From contig JAIRLE010000043.1 of NCBI GenBank assembly GCA_031259605.1, forward strand, positions 1 to 17,364: DNA of 17,364 nucleotides, written 5' to 3'. Shown in pieces: positions 8,695-16,100 of the stretch. The stretch comes from Zoogloeaceae bacterium (GTDB lineage Bacteria > Pseudomonadota > Gammaproteobacteria > Burkholderiales > Rhodocyclaceae). Each line of letters begins with the position of its first letter. The stretch's first letter is position 1. Under the pieces are notes generated by a model, which saw only the letters and a program-made list of their open reading frames with translations, ran no database searches and was not told where the DNA came from. A program made the position numbers and the translations under genes.

Positions 8695-9519
8695 ATGCCA
8701 CAAATCATCAACACCAACATTCCTTCGTTGAATGCGCAGCGCAATCTGAACGCTTCCCAGGGATCGCTGAATCTGGCCTTGCAACGCCTGTCTTCCGGCC
8801 TGCGCGTCAATAGCGCCAAGGATGACGCGGCGGGTCTGGCGATTGCCTCGAACATGGATTCTCAATCGCGCGGCATGGTCGTGGCGATGCGCAACGCCAA
8901 CGACGGCATTTCGGCGGCGCAGACGGCGGAAGCGGGCTACAACGCCATCGGGCAACATCTGCAACGGATGCGCGAACTGGCGGTGCAGGCGGCTTCCGGG
9001 CAATACGACACGGCCAACCGCATTGCGCTGAACAACGAATACACGGCGCTGGCCAGCGAAATCGAGCGCGTGATTGCGGCCACCAACTTCAATGGTCAGG
9101 AATTGCTGGACGGCACGTTCTCCGTTCCCTTCCAGGTTGGCCCGACCGTCGATTCGTTCTCGCGGATAGACCTCAATATCTCGCCGCTGACGTACACCGC
9201 GGCGGGCGATTATTCCGTCATTACCGGCTCTGATGGCAACAATGCGACGGCCGCGATGACTACGTTGGATGTCGCCATTGATGAAATCAATACCCATCGC
9301 TCCCAGCTTGGCGCGATTCAAAACCGTTTTGAAGCGGTACTGGTGCAGCTTTCCTCCGCGCAGGAATCCACCGAAGCCGCGAAAAGCCGCATCATGGACG
9401 CGGATTACGCATCGGAAACCGCCAAGCTGTCGCGCGCCCAGATCCTGCAACAGGCGGGCGTCGCCATGCTGGCGCAGGCCAATGCCCTGCCGCAGAACGT
9501 GCTCTCGCTATTGCGCTAG
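8695..9519 (+). CDS. fliC: Flagellin
   Basis: This 274-residue protein is a short flagellin, the filament subunit exported by the flagellar type III system. The N-terminal D0/D1 region (about 1-140) begins MPQIINTNIPSLNAQRNL and contains LQRLSSGLRVNSAKDDAAGLAI and LQRMRELAVQ (the TLR5-recognised surface in gamma- and betaproteobacterial flagellins). The C-terminal D1/D0 region (about 195-274) ends in NVLSLLR. Only about 50 residues, rich in Ser, Thr and Asn, lie between them, so the D2/D3 domains are essentially absent. AAGGAG (8683-8688) is 6 bases before the ATG. A sigma54 promoter lies upstream and a strong terminator downstream, making it monocistronic. The divergent OGT probably glycosylates it. 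Other flagellar genes are not in the window. Confidence 0.97.
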   Translation: MPQIINTNIPSLNAQRNLNASQGSLNLALQRLSSGLRVNSAKDDAAGLAIASNMDSQSRGMVVAMRNANDGISAAQTAEAGYNAIGQHLQRMRELAVQAASGQYDTANRIALNNEYTALASEIERVIAATNFNGQELLDGTFSVPFQVGPTVDSFSRIDLNISPLTYTAAGDYSVITGSDGNNATAAMTTLDVAIDEINTHRSQLGAIQNRFEAVLVQLSSAQESTEAAKSRIMDADYASETAKLSRAQILQQAGVAMLAQANALPQNVLSLLR

Positions 9520-9552
9520 GAGATTCAGGGCGGGCGTCTCCCGCTTTTCCGG

Positions 9553-9584
9553 GCCGCGGCAACCATCGGTTGGCGCGGCTTTTT
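9553..9584 (+). terminator. Intrinsic terminator of fliC
   Basis: GCCGCGGCAACC and GGTTGGCGCGGC form a 12-bp stem with one G-G mismatch and a 3-base loop. TTTTT (9580-9584) follows immediately. It lies 34 bases after the flagellin stop. Confidence 0.9.
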
Positions 9585-9655
9585 CCGTTCCCGGATACCG
9601 GATTCCCGTTCCCTGATTTATCATTACCCGTTTTTGGGGTCGGGGAGCCAGCATC

Positions 9656-10624
9656 TTGCCGCACACACAGCTTTATGCCTTGATTGGCGAGGATATGCAG
9701 GCCGTGGATGCCGTGATTCGACAGCGGCTTTATTCCGAGGTGGCGCTGGTGCGCCAAGTGGCGGAATACATCATCGCGGGCGGCGGCAAGCGGATGCGTC
9801 CGGCGCTGGTGCTGCTGGCGGCGGGCGCGTTGGGGCACACGGGACGCCGGCAGCACGAACTGGCGGCAGTGGTGGAATTCATCCATACCGCCACCCTGCT
9901 GCACGACGATGTGGTCGACGTTTCCGAATTGCGGCGCGGGCGGGAGACCGCCAATACCGTGTTCGGCAACGCCGCCAGTGTGCTGGTGGGGGACTTCCTG
10001 TATTCCCGCGCCTTCCAGATCATGGTGCAGGTCGGCGACATGCAAATCATGCGGGTGTTGTCGGACGCGACCAACATCATTGCCGAAGGTGAAGTGCTGC
10101 AACTGATGAACTGCCATGACGCAAACGTGGACGAGGCGAATTACTTGCAGGTTATCCGCTACAAGACCGCCAAGCTCTTCGAGGCGGCGGCGCAACTGGG
10201 GGCGATCGTGGCGGGCGCGCCGCCGGAAGTGGAGCGGGGTCTGGCCGATTACGGCAGGTATCTGGGCATGGCCTTTCAACTGGTGGATGACGTGCTCGAT
10301 TATTCCGGTCAGGAAGCCGATACGGGCAAGCACCTGGGCGATGATCTGGCTGAGGGCAAGCCCACGCTGCCCCTGATTTACGTCATGCAACATGGCACGC
10401 CGGAAGAGGCCGCCAGCGTGAAAAAGGCGATCGAGCAGGGCGGACGCGATGATTTTCCCGTGGTGCTGGCGGCGATTCGCCGTTCCGGCGCGCTCGACTA
10501 TACCCGGCAATGCGCGCGCAACACCGCCGAACAGGCAAGGGCGTCGATTTCTCTCTTGCCGGACACAAATTACAAGAGGACTCTGCTAGAATTGACAGCT
10601 TTTGCGGTTGAGCGCTCACACTGA
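9656..10624 (+). CDS. ispB: Octaprenyl diphosphate synthase (trans-polyprenyl synthase family)
   Basis: This 322-residue protein is a long-chain trans-polyprenyl diphosphate synthase, which extends farnesyl diphosphate with isopentenyl units to make the ubiquinone side chain. Visible motifs are GGGKRMRP (42-49), the first aspartate-rich motif LLHDDVVD (DDxxD at 84-88) and the second QLVDDVLDY (208-216), followed by GDDLAEGKPTLPL. The chain length (octaprenyl) is inferred from family resemblance and the usual bacterial role. Translation starts at TTG: GGGGAG (9642-9647) lies 8 bases upstream and the N-terminus then matches relatives. The gene is followed 14 bases later by tRNA-Pro. In many proteobacteria ispB is next to rplU-rpmA-obg; that neighbourhood is not seen here. 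Confidence 0.95.
   Translation: MPHTQLYALIGEDMQAVDAVIRQRLYSEVALVRQVAEYIIAGGGKRMRPALVLLAAGALGHTGRRQHELAAVVEFIHTATLLHDDVVDVSELRRGRETANTVFGNAASVLVGDFLYSRAFQIMVQVGDMQIMRVLSDATNIIAEGEVLQLMNCHDANVDEANYLQVIRYKTAKLFEAAAQLGAIVAGAPPEVERGLADYGRYLGMAFQLVDDVLDYSGQEADTGKHLGDDLAEGKPTLPLIYVMQHGTPEEAASVKKAIEQGGRDDFPVVLAAIRRSGALDYTRQCARNTAEQARASISLLPDTNYKRTLLELTAFAVERSH
10584..10592 (+). promoter_or_regulatory. Possible extended -10 promoter for tRNA-Pro
   Basis: TGC directly followed by TAGAAT resembles an extended -10 element (TGnTATAAT), inside the 3' end of ispB. It would start transcription near 10599, about 40 bases before tRNA-Pro. No -35 is evident, so the tRNA may instead be read from the ispB promoter. 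Confidence 0.25.
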
Positions 10625-10638
10625 GGCTTTCAACCCTT

Positions 10639-10715
10639 CGGAGTGTAGCTCAGCCCGGTAGAGCACTGCGTTCGGGACGCAGGGGTCGCAGGTTCGAATC
10701 CTGTCACTCCGACCA
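10639..10715 (+). tRNA. tRNA-Pro (CGG anticodon)
   Basis: The 77 nt fold as a full cloverleaf with acceptor CGGAGTG/CACTCCG, discriminator A and encoded CCA. The anticodon loop TTCGGGA sits on a perfect CTGCG/CGCAG stem, and the T-loop is TTCGAAT. Anticodon CGG reads the proline codon CCG, frequent in this GC-rich DNA. The C1-G72 first pair is typical of proline tRNAs. Confidence 0.97.
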
Positions 10716-10728
10716 GCAGGGATTTCCC

Positions 10729-10751
10729 GCTTGTTTTCCACGAAAACAAGC
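10729..10751 (+). other. Perfect stem-loop downstream of tRNA-Pro
   Basis: GCTTGTTTTC and GAAAACAAGC form a perfect 10-bp stem with a 3-base loop. It starts 14 bases after the tRNA CCA and directly abuts the terminator hairpin. It may act in tRNA 3' processing or as the first of two tandem terminator hairpins. Confidence 0.6.
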
Positions 10752-10779
10752 CGCAAGGCGCAAGGCTTTGCGGGTTTTT
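10751..10779 (+). terminator. Intrinsic terminator after tRNA-Pro
   Basis: CCGCAA pairs with TTGCGG (10751-10756 with 10768-10773), and GTTTTT follows. It ends the ispB/tRNA-Pro transcript and separates it from the unknown gene downstream. Confidence 0.75.
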
Positions 10780-10863
10780 CCGGTGAGCGGACGAGTTTTG
10801 CCTCAATTGTTGCGCGTTGCGTCCGTTAATAATGGAAATCCCTTTTTCAGGTGTATGTGCGCG

Positions 10864-11661
10864 ATGATGACCGTACAAATCAGAACAGTGGCGACACAGG
10901 CGGCGGGCGTAGCGAAGAACGCGCCGCTGGATGTGCGCCGGGCGCTTCAGGCGATGATAGATAAAAGGGCCAAGGAACAGCAGGATTCCGCCAAGGTGAC
11001 GCTGAGCGAATTCGGCAAGTTGCAGGCGAGGATGCTGCAAGTGCGGCAGAGCATGAACAGCATCGGCGAAGCGCGCAAATCCGCCGCGCGCGCTCATGCG
11101 GCGCAACTCAGGCAACAAATCGAAGGGCTGAAGAAAATCGCCGTGATGTTGGGGCCTGTAGCCGCGAAAACCCTTTTGCGGCAAATCAAGCATCTCGCGC
11201 AACAGGTGCGGCAGATTGCCGCCGAACTCGCGCAGTCTTCGTCAACTGTGGGCAATCCTGGCGCGATGACGGGCAATGTGGGGGATGCAGCGTTAAACGG
11301 CGATCTGTCGGTCGATGCCAATGTGGATTTTGGCACAAATGCAGAAACGGAAAACGGCGAATGGACGTCTGCGGCGGATACCGAGCGCGAGGTTGCCGCG
11401 GCGCGAACAGAGACGTCTGCCGGGGAAACCGTGGAAGAGGAAGGTGACGAAAGCGAAGATGAGGGCGATAAATCCGTGGCGGCACAGGCGGAACAGGCTG
11501 CCCAGTCCGCCGAAAGGGAAATCAGGGCGCTGGAGGAACAAGAAGACGAGAAAAACGGAAAAACGACAGGCATTGATGGCAGCAGCGGGTTTGCCGTCAA
11601 CTCGCGCGATGAAGCCAGGCAAAAGCAGGAAGATGTGCTGCTGGTGCGCGATCTGGTCTAG
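10864..11661 (+). CDS. Hypothetical helical, acidic protein; frame interrupted by an amber codon
   Basis: I do not recognise this protein. From the ATG at 10864 it has 265 residues up to TAG. An ATG at 10855 is also possible; the frame runs back to 10768 but that part lies over the upstream terminator. Residues about 1-125 are Ala-, Gln-, Lys- and Arg-rich and look helical or coiled-coil. Residues about 126-180 are Gly/Asn/Thr/Asp-rich linker. Residues about 180-265 are strongly acidic with Glu/Ala heptad-like stretches. No signal peptide, membrane segment, cysteine cluster or catalytic motif is seen. Beyond the TAG the same frame continues with similar helical, charged sequence to 11907, and no usual start codon falls early in that part. 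The gene is therefore probably a broken or read-through 347-codon gene. No clear promoter or strong ribosome binding site was found. Confidence 0.6.
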   Translation: MMTVQIRTVATQAAGVAKNAPLDVRRALQAMIDKRAKEQQDSAKVTLSEFGKLQARMLQVRQSMNSIGEARKSAARAHAAQLRQQIEGLKKIAVMLGPVAAKTLLRQIKHLAQQVRQIAAELAQSSSTVGNPGAMTGNVGDAALNGDLSVDANVDFGTNAETENGEWTSAADTEREVAAARTETSAGETVEEEGDESEDEGDKSVAAQAEQAAQSAEREIRALEEQEDEKNGKTTGIDGSSGFAVNSRDEARQKQEDVLLVRDLV

Positions 11662-11907
11662 GAATTACGCCTGCTCCTGAGTCTGGTCAAGGGCATACTG
11701 CTGAAGAAGGACAAGGAAGACAAGGATAATCTCAAGGAAATCGAAGAGAATCTTGCGGATATTGACGATCTGGCGCAGGAACTGGAAGACGCCGCCGAGT
11801 CCGCAACGGATGCGGAAGCCGCGATGGCGGCGGAAATACCGACAGTCGCCGCAGTCGATGCCGCCGTTGGCGATGCGGCAGTCTCCATATCGGTATTTGC
11901 CCGATGA
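11662..11907 (+). pseudogene. In-frame continuation of the hypothetical gene after the amber codon
   Basis: The 81 codons after the TAG at 11659-11661 stay in the same frame and end at TGA (11905-11907). They encode ELRLLLSLVKGILLKK followed by DKEDKDNLKEIEENLADIDDL in two adjoining pieces, then an Ala-rich tail. This is charged, helical sequence that continues the style of the upstream protein. The first possible start in the frame is an ATG at 11824, too late to make this a separate gene. It is best read as the lost C-terminus of the upstream gene, or the extension made by stop read-through. Confidence 0.6.
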
Positions 11908-11946
11908 CGCTCCCTTTCATGCCTGGAATTGCGCGCCAAACCGTGG

Positions 11947-11967
11947 GGGCGGCCATTGTGACCGCCC
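11947..11967 (+). terminator. Possible weak terminator after the hypothetical gene
   Basis: GGGCGG and CCGCCC form a 6-bp GC stem with a 9-base loop, followed by TTGTCCC rather than a true T-run. It lies 39 bases after the TGA at 11907. It may be a weak or factor-dependent stop. Confidence 0.3.
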
Positions 11968-12129
11968 TTGTCCCTCAAGGCATGGATGGATGCCTGGTCA
12001 CAGGCGGCAGCTACAATGGTCGCCCCGGCAAATGGGCAATCGCTGCGCTCCGTTTGCCCGGTCTCCTGATTCCCGATTCCCGCTGCCATGCGCTTTTTTC
12101 AACCAGAAACCGTTGCCGGAGAAATATTC

Positions 12130-12456
12130 ATGAGTGAACCGCAAGCCGCATTCGATAATGTTTCCGTCGTCAAGGCCGCCAATGTCTATTTCGACGGGAA
12201 GTGCGTCAGCCATACCGTGCTCTTCCCGGATGGTTCCCGAAAGACGCTGGGCGTCATCCTGCCGTCCGTGCTCACTTTCAACACTGACGCGCCGGAAGTG
12301 ATGGAGACCGTTGCCGGTTCCTGCCGGGTGTGTTTGCGGGGCGAAACGGAGTGGAAAGGCTACGGCGCGGGCGAAGCGTTCCGTGTGCCCGGCAATTCCA
12401 GCTTCGAGATAGAAGTCGCTGGCGAACCCTATCATTACGTCTGTTACTACGCTTGA
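12130..12456 (+). CDS. ppnP: Pyrimidine/purine nucleoside phosphorylase PpnP (DUF1255, cupin fold)
   Basis: This 108-residue protein matches the PpnP/YaiE (DUF1255) family, small cupins that phosphorolyse several purine and pyrimidine nucleosides to the free base and ribose 1-phosphate. Family features are NVYFDGKCVSHTVLFPDGSRKTLGV, then FNTDAPEVMETVAGSC, the GEAFRVPGNSSFEIEV strand and the ending YHYVCYYA. The E. coli protein is 94 residues; this one has about 14 extra at the N-terminus. The ATG at 12130 is chosen because GGAG (12118-12121) is 8 bases upstream; an in-frame ATG at 12088 has no such site and adds unrelated residues. It precedes yajQ by 12 bases and is probably cotranscribed with it. 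Confidence 0.93.
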   Translation: MSEPQAAFDNVSVVKAANVYFDGKCVSHTVLFPDGSRKTLGVILPSVLTFNTDAPEVMETVAGSCRVCLRGETEWKGYGAGEAFRVPGNSSFEIEVAGEPYHYVCYYA

Positions 12457-12468
12457 AGGGAAGACGCC

Positions 12469-12963
12469 ATGCCTTCTTTCGACTTTACTTCCGAAGCCGA
12501 CATGGTGGCGCTGAAAAACGCCGTGGATGTCGCCGCGCGGCAGATCGACAATCGCTATGATTTCAAGGGGACGGCAGCGAAGGCCGAACTGGATGAAAAG
12601 AACAAGGTCATCACCATGACCGGCGATTCGGAATTCCAGATCGGCCAGATCAAGGACATCCTTTTTCCGGCAATGGAAAAGAAGGAAAAGGACAGCGTCA
12701 AACGCATTGACGCCCTGCCGCCACAGAAGATTTCCGGTAACAGGATAAAGCAGGAACTGAACATCAAAAGCGGCATCGAGGCGGAGCGGGCAAAAAAAAT
12801 CGTCCGGCTCATCAAGGACGCCAAACTCAAGGTACAGGCCACCATCCAGGGCGACGCCGTGCGCGTTTCGGGCGCAAAGCGCGACGACCTGCAAGCAGCG
12901 ATTGCGCTGGTGGGCAAGCACATCACCGATTTTCCCATCCGCTCCGGCAATTTCCGGGATTAA
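12469..12963 (+). CDS. yajQ: YajQ family cyclic di-GMP-binding protein
   Basis: This 164-residue protein is a full-length YajQ (DUF520). It begins MPSFDFTSEADMVALKNAVD and contains the family hallmarks NRYDFKG, VQATIQGDAVRVSGAKRDDLQ and FPIRSGNFRD at the very end. Family members bind nucleotides, and the Xanthomonas protein is a c-di-GMP effector that modulates a transcription factor; the target here is unknown. GAAGGGA lies just upstream of the ATG. It follows ppnP closely, suggesting an operon. No terminator is obvious after the TAA. Confidence 0.95.
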   Translation: MPSFDFTSEADMVALKNAVDVAARQIDNRYDFKGTAAKAELDEKNKVITMTGDSEFQIGQIKDILFPAMEKKEKDSVKRIDALPPQKISGNRIKQELNIKSGIEAERAKKIVRLIKDAKLKVQATIQGDAVRVSGAKRDDLQAAIALVGKHITDFPIRSGNFRD

Positions 12964-13053
12964 CCTGTCGTCGCAGCAATCCCGCCGCTCGTCCTTCACT
13001 TTTAATCACACTCGCCCCGCATCCTGTTACGTCCCTGAAAGGGAAATGCGGTT

Positions 13054-13059
13054 TACAAT
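13054..13059 (+). promoter_or_regulatory. Candidate -10 element of the yhdP-like gene
   Basis: TACAAT lies 59 bases before the chosen ATG, in the 155-base gap after yajQ. No good -35 is at 16-18 bases. A small hairpin (TCCCT-GAA-AGGGA) lies 9 bases upstream of it. It matches the TACAAT boxes in front of recQ and rapZ. Confidence 0.35.
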
Positions 13060-13118
13060 CCGCTGTGGCCTTCTGGATGCGGGGGGCGCGCAAATACTCA
13101 CACGAGACGACACCTTTC

Positions 13119-16100
13119 ATGCGCAGCCTTCTTCGTCTGTTCTTCTGGTTCCTGTTCGCGCTTTATCTGGGCTTCACGGCGCTAACGCTGGTGTTGCGCT
13201 TCTGGGTGTTGCCGGATTTGCCGCGCCATCAGCCGGAAATCGAGGCGCTGGTTAGTCGCGCCCTGGGGCGTGAGGTGCGCCTGGGGCGGCTGGAGGCGCG
13301 CTGGTCGGGACTGAATCCGAACGTGGTCTTGCACGATGTGCAGATTTTCAATGCCGAAGGCGTGGCGGCCTTGCGGTTGGCGCAAGTCGACGGGGTGCTC
13401 TCCTGGCGTTCGCTGGCGTCATTATGGCGGGGCGAGCCGGTCTTTGCGCTGTTGTCCCTGGAAAAACCGGAACTGCTGATTCGGCGCGACAAGGAAGGCC
13501 GGATTTTTGTGGCGGATCTGCCGCTCTCCCTCGCGGAGACGGAAGACAAGGAGAGCGGCGCGGCATGGAAGTGGTTGCTGGCGCAGCGGCGGGTGCGCAT
13601 TCATGACGCCAGTCTCGTCTGGCAGGATGATCTTCATGCCGCCCCGCCACTGGTGTTGCGGTCGGTGCATCTGGAATGGCGCAACCGGGGAGGGCGGCAT
13701 CGTTTTGGACTGCTGGCGCAGCCGCCCGCGCATCTGGCGACCGCGCTGGATGTGCGCGGGGAATTGTCGGGCGGCGCGGCAAACTGGCGGGCATGGCGCG
13801 GACAGATTTACAGTCGCCTGGAAGCGGCGAATCTGCCGGAAATCCAGCAACTCATGCAGCAGAACGGATTGTCCGTGGAAGGCTTGCGGATGGCGCGCGG
13901 CATCGGCACGCTGCGGCTATGGGCGCGGCGCGGCGAACGCGGCTGGCAGGGGACGGGCGATATGGCGCTGGCGAATGCCCATCTGCGGCTTGGCGCGGAT
14001 TTACCCACGCTGGAAGTAGCGCGCTTCCAGGGACGGCTACAGGTGGCGCGCGCCGCATCCGCAAGTCTTGTTTCCTGGCGCGTCGCCAGCCGCGACCTGG
14101 CGCTGGAGGCGCGACTGCCCCAGGGAGAGGCCATCCGCATACCCGATCTGGACATGCGGGTTGAATTGAAGGCGCGCGCGCAAGGCGATGACGCCGACAA
14201 TGCGGAAGCGACTTCCCTCAGCCGCGTATTGTCGTCCGCAGACGTTTCGCTCAATGCGCTGGATTTGACGCAGGCGGTTCGTCTGGCGGAAGCCTTGCCG
14301 CTTTCTGCCGAAGCGCGCGACCTGATCGCCCGCTATCAGCCGCAAGGCGTATTGCGCCAGGTAAAGGCGCGCTGGAATCCGGAGATCAAGGATTACCGCG
14401 TGGAGGCCACTTTTGAACGCCTGGGTTTCAGTGCGGCAGACAGGATGCCAGGCGTTTCCGGGCTTTCCGGCAAACTGGTCGCTGACGCGACAGGCGGCAA
14501 ACTTGCCCTGGAAAGCCAGAATATGACTTTGGCGTTTCCTGTCGTGTTTGCCGAACCGCAATTTCCGCTGGATCGCCTGCGCGCGCAGATCGAGTGGCGG
14601 CGCAATTCCAAGGGGATGAAGGCGGAAATCCGTTCCCTGGATTTCGCCTCGCCGCATGTGCAGGGACGCCTGCGCGGCAGCCATCAGGCCCTGGCGGAAG
14701 GGCCGGGGGAAATTGACGTTCAGGGCGAATTCACGAAGGCGCAGGCGACGGAAGTCTGGCGTTACCTGCCGCGCGTCGCGCATCCGAATGTTGCGCAATG
14801 GCTGCGCGGCGCGCTGTTGGCGGGAACCGGCGCGGGCAGCTTGCGGCTGCGCGGCGATTTGCGGGATTTCCCTTTTGCGGCTTCCAAAGACAAGACGGGC
14901 GAATTCAGCGTGCGCGTCCAGGCGGATGGGGTACGCCTCCGTTATGGCGCGGACTGGCCGGAGATGGAGAACATGCGCGGCAATCTGGAATTTGGCGCGG
15001 GCATGAAAATTCTGGCTTCAGACGCGCATTCGCTGGGGGCGCGCTTGCAGAACGTGCGGGTCGAGATTCCCAGTTTTGCCGCCAAGAAGCCGCATCTTCT
15101 GATAGCGGGCGAAGCCAGCGGCCAGACGGCCGAATTCCTGCGCTTTGTCGAGCAAAGCCCAATCGCGGGGTTCATTGGGCAAGCCACCAGCGGCATGAGC
15201 GCCAGCGGCGCGGGACGGCTGGAACTCAAGCTGGATTTGCCGCTGGCGGACATGGCGGCGGCGACGGTCGAGGGGCATTATCACTTTCTCGATAACCAGG
15301 TGCAGTTCATGCCGGAATTGCCGCCCGCTCAGAATGTGCGGGGCGTTCTGGAATTTTCCGAACAGACGGCACACGCCGACGAGATCAAGGGCATGTTGCT
15401 GGGCGCGCCCTTTCATCTGACGATTACGCCGGAAGCGCGCGCGGGCGAGGCGCGAAAGGCAATGCGCATCCAAGCCAAGGGCGGCGCGCAGGCGCGGGAA
15501 TTGGCGCGCTACGTCAAGAAATCGATGCGGACGGCGTTTTCCGGCGACCTGTCCTGGCAAGCGAATGTGCGCATCGCGCCCAGGGCATCGGAGTTTCTCG
15601 TGACTTCCACGCTGGAAGGTTTGGCCTCCACGCTGCCCTTTCCTTTCGCCAAGAGCGCTGGGGATGCCTGGTCCTTGCGGGTGCAGGGCAACCGGGGCGC
15701 GGGAAGGCGCGAACAAATCCGGGTTTCGCTGGGCGATGGCGTCCGTCCGCGCCTCGAGGCGATCTTGCTGCGCCGCGCCTCCGGCGGCGGACTGGAGCGC
15801 GGCGCAATCGGCATTGGGCAAGCGCCGCGTCTGCCGGAAAGAGGCTTGAATCTTCATGTGCGGCAAACGCGCCTGGATATGGATGTTTGGCGGCGATTGC
15901 TGTTTGCCGATGATGCCGACGACGCGGCGGCGGCAATCGGCTTGTCCGCGCTCAACCTGGCGGCGTTCGAGGCGCAAAAGCTCATCGCCTTTGACGCGAC
16001 GCTGAACAACGCCAGCCTGCGCTTGCGTTACGAAGGCGAGCAAATGCGCGCCATGGTGGCGGCGGATGAACTGGTGGGCGATATTTTCTGGAATGGCAAC

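Noticed and set aside
8458..9450. Minus-strand open frame extending the OGT gene by 331 codons across fliC
   Set aside because: It is antisense to a clear flagellin gene, its sequence is Arg/His-rich without family resemblance, and the ATG at 8457 has its own ribosome binding site and starts the TPR region.
9392..10510. Minus-strand 372-codon open frame opposite ispB
   Set aside because: Both aspartate-rich motifs of IspB lie on the plus strand; the minus frame has no support.
11662..11907. Separate small gene after the amber codon
   Set aside because: No ATG, GTG or TTG occurs in frame near its beginning (first ATG at 11824), so it is better treated as the continuation of the upstream gene.
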